Of a DNA stretch of 7,972 nt, positions 1-6,429 are shown one piece after another. The translations under genes and the position numbers were made by a program. Position 1 is the stretch's first letter. Each line of letters opens with the position of its first letter. The DNA comes from Elusimicrobiota bacterium. Its GTDB lineage: Bacteria > Elusimicrobiota > Elusimicrobia > FEN-1173. Under the pieces are notes generated by a model. That model did not search any database, was not told where the DNA came from, and worked only from the letters and a program-made list of their open reading frames with translations. The stretch is taken from assembly GCA_016207625.1 (NCBI GenBank), contig JACQPF010000272.1, positions 1-7,972 of the forward strand, in the 5' to 3' direction.

Positions 1-1166
1 AATATTTGCTGACGATGGAAGAAGAATCCGTGGACTTCGTCGCCGAGGGCGAAGGGTCAATCACAATCGTCGAATTGCTGCAGGTCCTCCGATCCGGCGG
101 GATCGATGGGTTGTCAAAAGTGCGGGGCCTTTGGTACCGGGAAAACGGCGCCATCCGGTCCGCTCCGCCGGCGCCCATCAGCGACGACTTGGACCGAGAT
201 TATCCGGCCGTTGCTTGGGATTTGCTGCCGATGGACAAATACCGGGCGCACAATTGGCATTGTTTCGGATGCCTGCAGGACCGGCAGCCTTACGGAGTCC
301 TGTACACGAGTTTGGGATGTCCCTTCAAGTGCAGTTTTTGCTGCATCAACACTCCTTTTGGGAAGCCGAAGATCCGTTACCGCAGCCCGCAGAGTGTCAT
401 TGAAGAAATCGATCTCCTGGTGAACAAATACCACATCAAGACCATCAAGATCATCGACGAATTGTTTTTCCTCCAACGCCAGCATGTGGAGGAGATTTGC
501 GATCTCATTATTTCGCGCGTATATGATTTGAATTTCTGGGCCTATGCCCGGGTGGATACGGTAAAAGAGGACCTTCTTCCCAAGCTGAAAAAAGCCGGCA
601 TTAACTGGCTTGCTCTCGGGATCGAGTCGGGCAGTAAACATGTGCGGGACGGCGTGGAGAAAGGCCGTTTCGGCCAAGAGGACATCCGTCGTGTCGTCCG
701 GATGATCCAGGACGCGGGTCTCTACATCATCGGCAATTATATCTTCGGTTTACCGGACGATGATATGCAAAGCATGCAAGACACCTTGGACTTGGCCCTG
801 GACTTAAATTGCGAGTTTGCCAACTTTTATTGCGCAATGGCTTATCCCGGATCAAAGTTGTACACAATGGCGGTTGAAAACAAATGGGCCTTGCCCGACC
901 GGTGGCATGCGTTTTCCCAGCACGGTGTGGATGCCCTGCCGTTGCCAACGGAGCATTGCACAGCCGGCCAGGTCTTGCGTTTCCGGGACAACGCCTTCCA
1001 AATCTATTTCAATGACCCTCTCTATCTGGCGAGGGTGGAGAAGGTGTTCGGCCGGGAAACGGTGACGCACATCCGAGAGATGGCCTCCCGCCCGGTCACC
1101 CGCCGGCATTACGATGATCTGCCAATAAATGTGCCGCGTTCCCGCCAACAATCCACCACTCCATGA
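1..1166 (+). CDS. Cobalamin-binding-type radical SAM protein, 5'-truncated
   Basis: The radical SAM core is intact. The cluster CX3CX2C reads CPFKCSFC (first Cys codon at 318-320) and should ligate the [4Fe-4S] that cleaves S-adenosylmethionine. Downstream come the strand motif ALGIESGS and the late-barrel GNYIFGLPDD. The frame is open to the window edge (first full codon at 3). The first residues, VDFVAEGEGS, match the segment linking an N-terminal B12-binding domain to the radical SAM barrel, so the TTG at 6 is not the true start and a B12 domain probably lies upstream. Known family roles include methylation of unactivated carbons and other radical rearrangements. In this sugar operon, C-methylation or another change to a sugar or lipid carrier is plausible but unproven. 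The stop overlaps the kinase start (ATGA). The substrate cannot be read from sequence; the family call is firm. Confidence 0.88.
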   Translation, partial: YLLTMEEESVDFVAEGEGSITIVELLQVLRSGGIDGLSKVRGLWYRENGAIRSAPPAPISDDLDRDYPAVAWDLLPMDKYRAHNWHCFGCLQDRQPYGVLYTSLGCPFKCSFCCINTPFGKPKIRYRSPQSVIEEIDLLVNKYHIKTIKIIDELFFLQRQHVEEICDLIISRVYDLNFWAYARVDTVKEDLLPKLKKAGINWLALGIESGSKHVRDGVEKGRFGQEDIRRVVRMIQDAGLYIIGNYIFGLPDDDMQSMQDTLDLALDLNCEFANFYCAMAYPGSKLYTMAVENKWALPDRWHAFSQHGVDALPLPTEHCTAGQVLRFRDNAFQIYFNDPLYLARVEKVFGRETVTHIREMASRPVTRRHYDDLPINVPRSRQQSTTP

Positions 1167-2161
1167 TCGTCAGCCGTACGCCTTTCCGTGTTTCTTTTTT
1201 CGGCGGGGGGACCGATTATCCCGCCTGGTTCCGCGAGCATGGTGGTGCCGTGCTGGCGACCGCGATCGACAAATATTGCTACATCAGCGTCCGCTATCTG
1301 CCGCCGTTTTTTAAACACAAATCGCGGATCGTGTATTCCAAGGTGGAACTGATCAACGACGTCTCGGACATTCAACATCCTGCGGTACGGGGCGTCCTGT
1401 CGACCATGGGGGTCACCGACGGATTGGAAATACATCATGACGGTGACCTGCCCGCCCGCTCCGGGTTGGGATCGAGTTCGTCGTTTACCGTCGGACTCGT
1501 CAACGCGATTAAAGGATTGAGAGGGGAGATGATCTCTTCCGAGGAATTGGCCCGGCAGGCCATCTACATCGAGCAAGAGGTCCTCAAAGAAAATGTCGGT
1601 TCCCAGGACCAGGTCACCACTGCCTGCGGGGGGTTTAACAAAATCTTTTTTTCCTCCAATGGCACATTCAGCCTGCAGCCAATCCTTCTGGGGCCGGAAA
1701 AGGTTCAAGCGCTTGAGAACCATCTGATGCTCTTTTTTACCGGCTTTGAACGGTTTGCATCGGACGTCGCGAAAAGCAAAATCGCAAACCTGCCGAAAAA
1801 AAAGAAAGAGCTTTTCACCATGCATGAGATGGTGGACGAAGCGCTCAACATCCTGAGCCGGAATCCTTTTGTCGTGGAAGACTTCGGCAAGCTTCTTCAT
1901 GAGTCCTGGCTGATCAAGCGCACACTCTCCGACCAAGTCAGCACGCCGGAAATCGACTCCATTTACGAGGCGGCGCGTTCGGCGGGTGCGATCGGCGGCA
2001 AGATTCTCGGCGCTGGGAGCGGAGGATTCCTCCTTCTCTTTGTGCCTCCGGAGGCTCAGGAGCGCGTTCGGCAGAAGCTCGGACATCTCATTTGTGTGCC
2101 TTTCCGCTTTGATCCCATGGGGAGCCGCATCGTGCTGTACCAGCCTAACGGTTTCCGGTGA
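1163..2161 (+). CDS. hddA: GHMP-family sugar kinase, HddA-like (heptose 7-phosphate kinase)
   Basis: The 332-residue protein has the three GHMP kinase motifs. The N-terminal substrate motif is RTPFRVSFFGGGTDYP (residues 5-20), the ATP-phosphate loop is PARSGLGSSSS (97-107), and the C-terminal glycine motif is GAIGGKILGAGSGGF (275-289). GSQDQ (146-150) carries the probable catalytic Asp149. The FFGGGTD start, the GGK-LGAG-GGF end and the length fit the D-glycero-alpha-D-manno-heptose 7-phosphate kinases, which make the 1,7-bisphosphate on the way to GDP-heptose. The start is fixed because the substrate motif begins at residue 5. No Shine-Dalgarno is visible upstream, and the ATG overlaps the previous stop (ATGA), so translation is probably coupled. 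The usual partners (GmhA, GmhB, HddC types) are not in the window. Related kinases act on other sugar phosphates, so substrate confidence is moderate. Confidence 0.85.
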   Translation: MIVSRTPFRVSFFGGGTDYPAWFREHGGAVLATAIDKYCYISVRYLPPFFKHKSRIVYSKVELINDVSDIQHPAVRGVLSTMGVTDGLEIHHDGDLPARSGLGSSSSFTVGLVNAIKGLRGEMISSEELARQAIYIEQEVLKENVGSQDQVTTACGGFNKIFFSSNGTFSLQPILLGPEKVQALENHLMLFFTGFERFASDVAKSKIANLPKKKKELFTMHEMVDEALNILSRNPFVVEDFGKLLHESWLIKRTLSDQVSTPEIDSIYEAARSAGAIGGKILGAGSGGFLLLFVPPEAQERVRQKLGHLICVPFRFDPMGSRIVLYQPNGFR

Positions 2162-2162
2162 A

Positions 2163-2169
2163 AAGGAGA
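2163..2169 (+). promoter_or_regulatory. Shine-Dalgarno site for the fcl-like gene
   Basis: AAGGAGA lies in the 19-base gap after the kinase stop, 11 bases before the ATG at 2181. It supports that ATG over the earlier in-frame start at 1986, which is inside the kinase gene. Confidence 0.65.
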
Positions 2170-2180
2170 AACATCGCCGG

Positions 2181-3131
2181 ATGAAAAATACGGACGCCAT
2201 TTTTGTTGCGGGTCATCGCGGGTTGATCGGTTCTGCAGTGGTCCGGAGGTTAAAAACCAAAGGCCACGAGAACATCGTCATTCGCGACCGCGCTCGTCTG
2301 GACTTGTCGGATCCCCGCCAGGTGGATGCCTTTTTTGAAGACGTTCGTCCGAAATACGTCATCCTTGCCGCGGGTTACGCCGGAGGAATTCTGCAGAACA
2401 AAACCTATCCCGCGGACTTCATCACCCGGAACTTGGCCATTCAACTGAACGTGATTGATGCGGCCCATGAATCGGGCGTCATGCAGCTGGTCTTTTTCGG
2501 GTCTTCGTGCATGTATCCCCGCGAGTGCCCACAGCCGATGAATGAGGATCAGCTCCACACGGGCAAGCCCGAGCCCACGAGCATGGCGTACGCCATGGCC
2601 AAGCTGGCGGGGGTTGAAATGTGCCTAGCCTACAACCGGCAATACGGAGAGAAGCGTTTCCTGCCGGTGATCCCCAACAACGCCTATGGCCCGTGCGACA
2701 ACTTCAATCCCGTCTCCTCCCACGTTCTCTCGGCGTTGATCCGGCGCATGCATGATGCGAAAGAGCAAGAGCAAGAAACTCTGGCCCTTTGGGGAACGGG
2801 TTCACCCCGGCGTGAATTCGTATACGCCGAGGATGTTGCCGACGCCTGCCTTCATCTCCTTCGCTCAGACTTGAGCCGGATCGAATTCCCAGTCAACATC
2901 GGAGTCGGGCGGGATTGGGCCATTCGGGACATCGCGGATATTGTCCGTCGGACGGTGGGATATCAGGGCCTCGTGGAGTGGGACACTGCCAAGCCGGACG
3001 GCGCTCCCCGCAAGCTGTTGGACAGCAGCCGACTACTGGCCACAGGCTGGAAGCCGAAGGTCTCCCTTGAAGAGGGGGTTCAAAAAACATACGATTGGCT
3101 GCTCAATAATCCGTCAGAGGTGCGCTTGTGA
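2181..3131 (+). CDS. fcl: GDP-L-fucose synthase-like SDR (Fcl/ColC family)
   Basis: This 316-residue extended SDR is predicted to use NADPH to epimerise and reduce a GDP-4-keto-6-deoxy sugar. The nucleotide-binding loop is GHRGLIG (11-17). Every catalytic residue known from E. coli Fcl has a counterpart: Ser108 and Cys110 in GSSCMYP, Tyr137 and Lys141 in YAMAK, and His181 in SSHV. Family signatures KTYPADFI (74-81), YNRQYG (151-156), YGP-DNF and KPDGAPRKLLD (271-281) are also present. The Cys and His serve epimerisation in Fcl, so both activities may be kept. Colitose synthase ColC belongs to the same family, and a ColD-like gene lies downstream, so the product may be GDP-fucose, GDP-colitose or a heptose analogue. 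ATG 2181 is chosen because the Rossmann fold starts at residue 5 and an AAGGAGA lies upstream; the longer reading frame begins inside the kinase gene. Confidence 0.88.
   Translation: MKNTDAIFVAGHRGLIGSAVVRRLKTKGHENIVIRDRARLDLSDPRQVDAFFEDVRPKYVILAAGYAGGILQNKTYPADFITRNLAIQLNVIDAAHESGVMQLVFFGSSCMYPRECPQPMNEDQLHTGKPEPTSMAYAMAKLAGVEMCLAYNRQYGEKRFLPVIPNNAYGPCDNFNPVSSHVLSALIRRMHDAKEQEQETLALWGTGSPRREFVYAEDVADACLHLLRSDLSRIEFPVNIGVGRDWAIRDIADIVRRTVGYQGLVEWDTAKPDGAPRKLLDSSRLLATGWKPKVSLEEGVQKTYDWLLNNPSEVRL
3116..3120 (+). promoter_or_regulatory. Shine-Dalgarno site supporting the GTG start of E1-alpha
   Basis: AGAGG, inside the last codons of the fcl-like gene, ends seven bases before the GTG at 3128. 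It favours that start, with its GTGA stop overlap, over the first in-frame ATG at 3224. Confidence 0.55.
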
Positions 3132-4156
3132 TTCAGTATCCATATCAAGGCAAGGGCTATGAGTTTTATCGAGACAACCCCACCGAATATCCCCGGGATT
3201 TTTTGCAGTCTCTTTTTCGTAGTATGCTCCGGATCCGGCGGGTTGAGTTGGAGGTGGAGCGTCGTTATCCCGAGGATCAAATGAAAACGCCCATCCATTT
3301 GGTCATCGGGCAGGAGGCGGCTTGTGTCGGAAGCGCCGCGGCTTTGCGTCCCACCGATTTGGTTTATTGCGGCCACCGTACCCACGGGGTTTACCTGGCC
3401 AAGGGCGGAGATTTGAAGGCGATGATCGCAGAGTTTTTCTGCAAGAGCACCGGTTGCGTCGGCTCGCGCGGTGGATCGATGCACCTGCTCGACAAAAGCG
3501 TCGGAATGGCGGGTACGTCCGCTATCGTGGCCGGAGCGGTCCCCATCACGGCCGGAATGGCGCTGGCGGCACAATTGTTGAAAAAGGACACGGTCTGCAT
3601 GGTTGTCCTCGGGGATGCCGCTACGGAAGAAGGGGCGACCTCCGAGTCCTTGAATTTCGCCGCGCTGAAAAAGCTTCCAATGATTTTCTTTTGCGAGAAC
3701 AATTTTTATTCGGTCCAATCGCCCCTGAAGTTCCGCCAGCCGGAGGGCGTGGAGATCCATCGGCGTTCGTCGGGGTTCGGTATGCGGGGGGTTTGCGTGG
3801 ATGGGAACAACGTCTTGGATGTCCATCAGGTGACGAAGGAAGCCGTGGACCGGGCGCGCCGGGGAGACGGCCCGACGTTCATTGAAGTGCGGACCTATCG
3901 TTGCCGTGCCCATGGGGGCGCCGGAGACGACAGTGCCACGGGTTACCGCGATCCGAAAGAGGTGGAGGCCTGGATACCTCATTGTCCGGTCGAAATGATG
4001 TCGAATTTCCTGGTCAAGAACAACCTCATGACTCTTGCGGAACGAAGCCGGATGGAAGAGGAGATCGGACGGGAAATCCAGGAAGCTTTTGCTTTCGCCC
4101 AAGCGAGCCCCGAGCCTTCCGAAGAAGACGCCATGACCCATATTTACCAGAATTGA
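3128..4156 (+). CDS. ThDP-dependent 2-oxoacid E1-type enzyme, alpha subunit
   Basis: This 342-residue protein matches the alpha subunit of heterotetrameric E1 enzymes (pyruvate, branched-chain or acetoin dehydrogenase type), which bind thiamine diphosphate and Mg2+ and decarboxylate a 2-oxoacid. Visible motifs are GHRTHGVYLAKG (82-93), the GSRGGSMHL segment (112-120), and the cofactor motif starting GDAATEEG (162-169) and ending at the Asn pair 191-192. The phosphorylation-loop equivalent RCRAHGG holds His262. The third motif position is Ala rather than the common Gly (GDA for GDG). The start is GTG, overlapping the preceding TGA as GTGA, with AGAGG five to seven bases upstream; the first in-frame ATG (3224) would remove 32 residues. 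The beta subunit follows after nine bases. No E2 or E3 is present, and the sugar-gene setting suggests carboligation rather than acyl-CoA formation; that is inference. Confidence 0.92.
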   Translation: MIQYPYQGKGYEFYRDNPTEYPRDFLQSLFRSMLRIRRVELEVERRYPEDQMKTPIHLVIGQEAACVGSAAALRPTDLVYCGHRTHGVYLAKGGDLKAMIAEFFCKSTGCVGSRGGSMHLLDKSVGMAGTSAIVAGAVPITAGMALAAQLLKKDTVCMVVLGDAATEEGATSESLNFAALKKLPMIFFCENNFYSVQSPLKFRQPEGVEIHRRSSGFGMRGVCVDGNNVLDVHQVTKEAVDRARRGDGPTFIEVRTYRCRAHGGAGDDSATGYRDPKEVEAWIPHCPVEMMSNFLVKNNLMTLAERSRMEEEIGREIQEAFAFAQASPEPSEEDAMTHIYQN

Positions 4157-4161
4157 GGGAG
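4157..4161 (+). promoter_or_regulatory. Shine-Dalgarno site for E1-beta
   Basis: GGGAG directly follows the alpha-subunit stop codon and sits four bases before the ATG at 4166, so ribosomes finishing alpha are well placed to start beta. This suits subunits needed in equal amounts. Confidence 0.55.
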
Positions 4162-4165
4162 CTGA

Positions 4166-5203
4166 ATGCCTTGGGATGAGGGATTAGTCAATTCATTGAT
4201 CTACGACGAACCGGATCCGCGTCTGGGCCGGGTGTTGGGTTATGCCCAGGCCGTCAACGAAGCGCTTCAGGTCATGTTGGAAAAGGATCCAAGCGTTTTC
4301 GTCTTGGGCCAGGGGGTGGACGATCCCAATGCCATGTTCGGCTGCACGAAAGGCCTCAAGGAGCGGTTCGGTTCTCCGCGCGTTTTCGACACGCCCCTTT
4401 CCGAAGACGGAATGATGGGCGTCTGCGTGGGCGCGGCTATGAATGGAACGCGGCCCGTCTATTTCCACAACCGGCCGGACTTCATCGTTTTGGCGTTCAA
4501 CCAATTGGTGAACCATGCATCGAAAATGTCTTATATGGACAACGGGCAGACGAAGGTTCCCCTGGTGGTGTGGTCGGCGATCGGTCGGGGCTGGGGCTCC
4601 GGCGGCCAGCATTCCCAAGCCATCCAGGGGATGTTGATGAATGTCCCCGGCCTGAAAATGGTGATGCCGAGTACCCCCTTTGATGCCAAAGGGCTCATGA
4701 TTTCGGCCATCGAGGACAACAACCCGGTTCTCATCTTCGAGCACCGCTGGCTGATGAAGCAAAAAGGCATCGTTCCCGAGGGGTATTACCGCGTTCCGCT
4801 GGGGAAGGGCATTCTTCGCCGGCGGGGAAAAGACCTCACCGTGGCCGGTACCTCCCACACCCTGGAGATGGCCATGAGGGCGCTAGACAAGCTGTCCCCG
4901 GAAGGAATCACGGCGGACGTCATTGATTTTCGAACGTTGAAGCCGCTCGATGAAGACATCCTGTTGGAATCGTTGAAAAAAACGGGCCGACTTTTGGTGG
5001 TGGATACGGGTTGGCTCACGGGCGGGGTTTGCGCCGAGATCGGCTGTCTGGCGGCCGAAAAGGCGTTCTCCGATTTGAAAGCGCCGATCCGGCGTGTCGC
5101 CCAGCCCGATGTGCCCCATCCGGCCGGCTATGCCCTGGAACAATATGTCTATCCCAACCCCGATAAGATCGCTTCGTCGATCCAGAAACTGTGTGGAGAA
5201 TAA
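4166..5203 (+). CDS. ThDP-dependent 2-oxoacid E1-type enzyme, beta subunit
   Basis: This 345-residue protein is the partner of the preceding alpha subunit and should complete the ThDP site at the subunit interface. The conserved glutamate that activates the aminopyrimidine ring is Glu80, in DTPLSEDGMMG. Other family landmarks are FNQLVNHASK (111-120), GSGGQHSQ with His149, PSTPFDAKGL (168-177) and FEHRWL (191-196). The C-terminal transketolase-type domain runs from about residue 215 (GKDLTVAGTSHTLEMA) to the end, so the chain is full length. About 22 residues precede the usual first helix (YAQAVNEAL), a modest N-terminal extension; there is no later Met before residue 36, so the ATG at 4166 stands. 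GAGGGAG-like spacing just overlapping the alpha-gene stop supports it. The next gene begins one base after this stop. The acceptor and 2-oxoacid donor cannot be read directly. Confidence 0.92.
   Translation: MPWDEGLVNSLIYDEPDPRLGRVLGYAQAVNEALQVMLEKDPSVFVLGQGVDDPNAMFGCTKGLKERFGSPRVFDTPLSEDGMMGVCVGAAMNGTRPVYFHNRPDFIVLAFNQLVNHASKMSYMDNGQTKVPLVVWSAIGRGWGSGGQHSQAIQGMLMNVPGLKMVMPSTPFDAKGLMISAIEDNNPVLIFEHRWLMKQKGIVPEGYYRVPLGKGILRRRGKDLTVAGTSHTLEMAMRALDKLSPEGITADVIDFRTLKPLDEDILLESLKKTGRLLVVDTGWLTGGVCAEIGCLAAEKAFSDLKAPIRRVAQPDVPHPAGYALEQYVYPNPDKIASSIQKLCGE
5195..5199 (+). promoter_or_regulatory. Shine-Dalgarno site for the ColD-like gene
   Basis: GGAGA, in the last codons of E1-beta, is five bases before the ATG at 5205. 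It supports this start over longer versions of the frame beginning at 5094. Confidence 0.6.
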
Positions 5204-5204
5204 T

Positions 5205-6401
5205 ATGACAATCCAGCAAGATGTGAATGAGATTCGTTTCGAACTTTCCTCCTCTTCGTGGGGGCCGGAAGAAGTGCAAGCGGCCAAGCGCATCCTGGAC
5301 GGCGGACGCTACACCATGGGCGAGAACGTTCGCGCTTTCGAGCAGGGCTTCGCGCGAAAATTCGGAATAAAACACGGCGTCATGGTTAATTCGGGGTCTT
5401 CGGCGAATTTGGTGGCCGTGGCCTCCTTGTTCTACAAAAAGGATCGCCCCTTGAAGCCGGGAGATGAAGTCCTCGTTCCGTCCATCTCTTGGGCCACGAC
5501 GTATTATCCGTTGATGCAATATGGGTTGAAATTGCGGTTTTTGGACGTGGATTTGCAAACCCTCAACATGGACACGTCGAAGCTCGAGGCGGCCCTCACG
5601 CCGCGCACCCGGATGGTGGTGGCGGTGAGCATTTTGGGAAATCCGGCCGCGTTGGATGTGATCCGGTCTTTTTGCGACAAGCACGGCCTATACATGTTCG
5701 AGGACAACTGCGAATCGATGGGGGCGGAGTTGGGTGGTAAACCGTGCGGCACCTTCGGCGACATCAACACCTTCAGCCTGTTCTTCTCGCACCACATTTC
5801 CACGATGGAAGGCGGAGTGATTTTGACGAACGACGAGGAGCTTCACCACCTCGCCCGGTCCATCCGGGCCCACGGCTGGACGCGGGATCTGCCGCCCGAC
5901 ACGAAGCTGTATCAGAAAAACGACGACGATTTCTTTGAGGCCTATCGGTTCATTCTCCCCGGTTACAACGTCCGGCCGCTGGAAATCAGTGCCGCCATCG
6001 GCCTGGAGCAGCTGAAAAAATTGGACGACATGAATGAGATCCGACGTCGGAATGCCAAGTTGTTCGTGGAACTCTTCGCGGGAGACCCCCGCTTCATCAT
6101 CCAGAAGGAAAACGGAAGGAGCTCCTGGTTCTCTTTCACGGTGATCCTGAACCCACAAAAAGGGATTAATCGCCGAAAAGTGATGACCGCGCTTCGGGAC
6201 GCGGGCATTCAGTTCCGCATCATCACGGGCGGATGCTTCTTAAGGCATGACGTCATCCGTTATTGTCAGCACGACACGGTGGGAGAGGTCGTGAACGCGA
6301 ACATCGCTCACGATTGGGGTTTTTTCGTCGGGAACCATCCCAGGGACCTGGCCAAGGAACTCCGATACTTCCGTGAAGTCATTGATCGCGCAGCGCGCTG
6401 A
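5205..6401 (+). CDS. colD: ColD-like PLP-dependent nucleotide-sugar 3-dehydratase (DegT fold, Lys replaced by His)
   Basis: This 398-residue protein has the DegT/DnrJ/EryC1 fold: NSGSSANL cofactor-phosphate loop (62-69), PSISWATT (92-99), and FEDNCESMGA with Asp167 for the PLP ring nitrogen. Where sugar aminotransferases carry the Schiff-base lysine (S-K-x-x-T-x-EGG), this one reads SHHISTMEGG, placing His196 at the lysine position. That swap is the known mark of ColD (GDP-4-keto-6-deoxymannose 3-dehydratase) and RfbH, which remove the C3 hydroxyl instead of transaminating. LPGYNVRPLE (251-260) is normal for the fold. I see no RfbH-type four-cysteine iron-sulfur cluster pattern, and the length is nearer ColD, which uses PMP and glutamate. 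GDP is therefore the likely nucleotide. The start at 5205 has GGAGA five bases upstream; the reading frame extends back into the E1-beta gene but that part is not protein-like. Confidence 0.88.
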   Translation: MTIQQDVNEIRFELSSSSWGPEEVQAAKRILDGGRYTMGENVRAFEQGFARKFGIKHGVMVNSGSSANLVAVASLFYKKDRPLKPGDEVLVPSISWATTYYPLMQYGLKLRFLDVDLQTLNMDTSKLEAALTPRTRMVVAVSILGNPAALDVIRSFCDKHGLYMFEDNCESMGAELGGKPCGTFGDINTFSLFFSHHISTMEGGVILTNDEELHHLARSIRAHGWTRDLPPDTKLYQKNDDDFFEAYRFILPGYNVRPLEISAAIGLEQLKKLDDMNEIRRRNAKLFVELFAGDPRFIIQKENGRSSWFSFTVILNPQKGINRRKVMTALRDAGIQFRIITGGCFLRHDVIRYCQHDTVGEVVNANIAHDWGFFVGNHPRDLAKELRYFREVIDRAAR

Positions 6402-6413
6402 ACACTTCATTAC

Positions 6414-6420
6414 GAAGGGA
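6414..6420 (+). promoter_or_regulatory. Shine-Dalgarno site for the first SDR
   Basis: GAAGGGA lies in the 28-base gap after the ColD-like gene, nine bases before the ATG at 6430. That gap is the longest in the window and shows no promoter or terminator hairpin that I can see. Confidence 0.55.
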
Positions 6421-6429
6421 AATCAGACC

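Noticed and set aside
6..8. TTG at 6 as the start of the radical SAM gene
   Set aside because: The frame is open further upstream and the first residues match an interdomain segment, so the gene begins outside the window.
1796..1803. Run of eight A residues in the kinase gene as a programmed frameshift site
   Set aside because: The zero frame continues through PKKKKELF into the conserved C-terminal motif; no shifted product or stimulatory structure is evident. At most it is a sequencing-error hotspot.
1986..2180. N-terminal extension of the fcl-like frame back to 1986
   Set aside because: These 65 codons overlap the conserved C-terminal GHMP motif of the kinase in another frame and do not look like SDR sequence; ATG 2181 has its own Shine-Dalgarno.
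1109..2200. Long minus-strand open frame (363 codons) opposite the kinase gene
   Set aside because: It is antisense to a gene with clear GHMP motifs, its translation shows no recognisable domain, and codon bias of a GC-rich gene explains the opening.
3080..4141. Long minus-strand open frame (353 codons) opposite E1-alpha
   Set aside because: It is rich in His and Arg with no family motif, and lies fully opposite a well-conserved gene; a shadow frame.
5094..5204. Extension of the ColD-like frame to 5094
   Set aside because: The segment overlaps the end of E1-beta, is Pro/Ser/Arg-rich and low in conservation signals; ATG 5205 has a good ribosome site.
6402..6429. Internal promoter or terminator in the longest gap
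   Set aside because: At 28 bases with a ribosome site occupying part, I see no hairpin plus T-run and no convincing -35/-10 pair.
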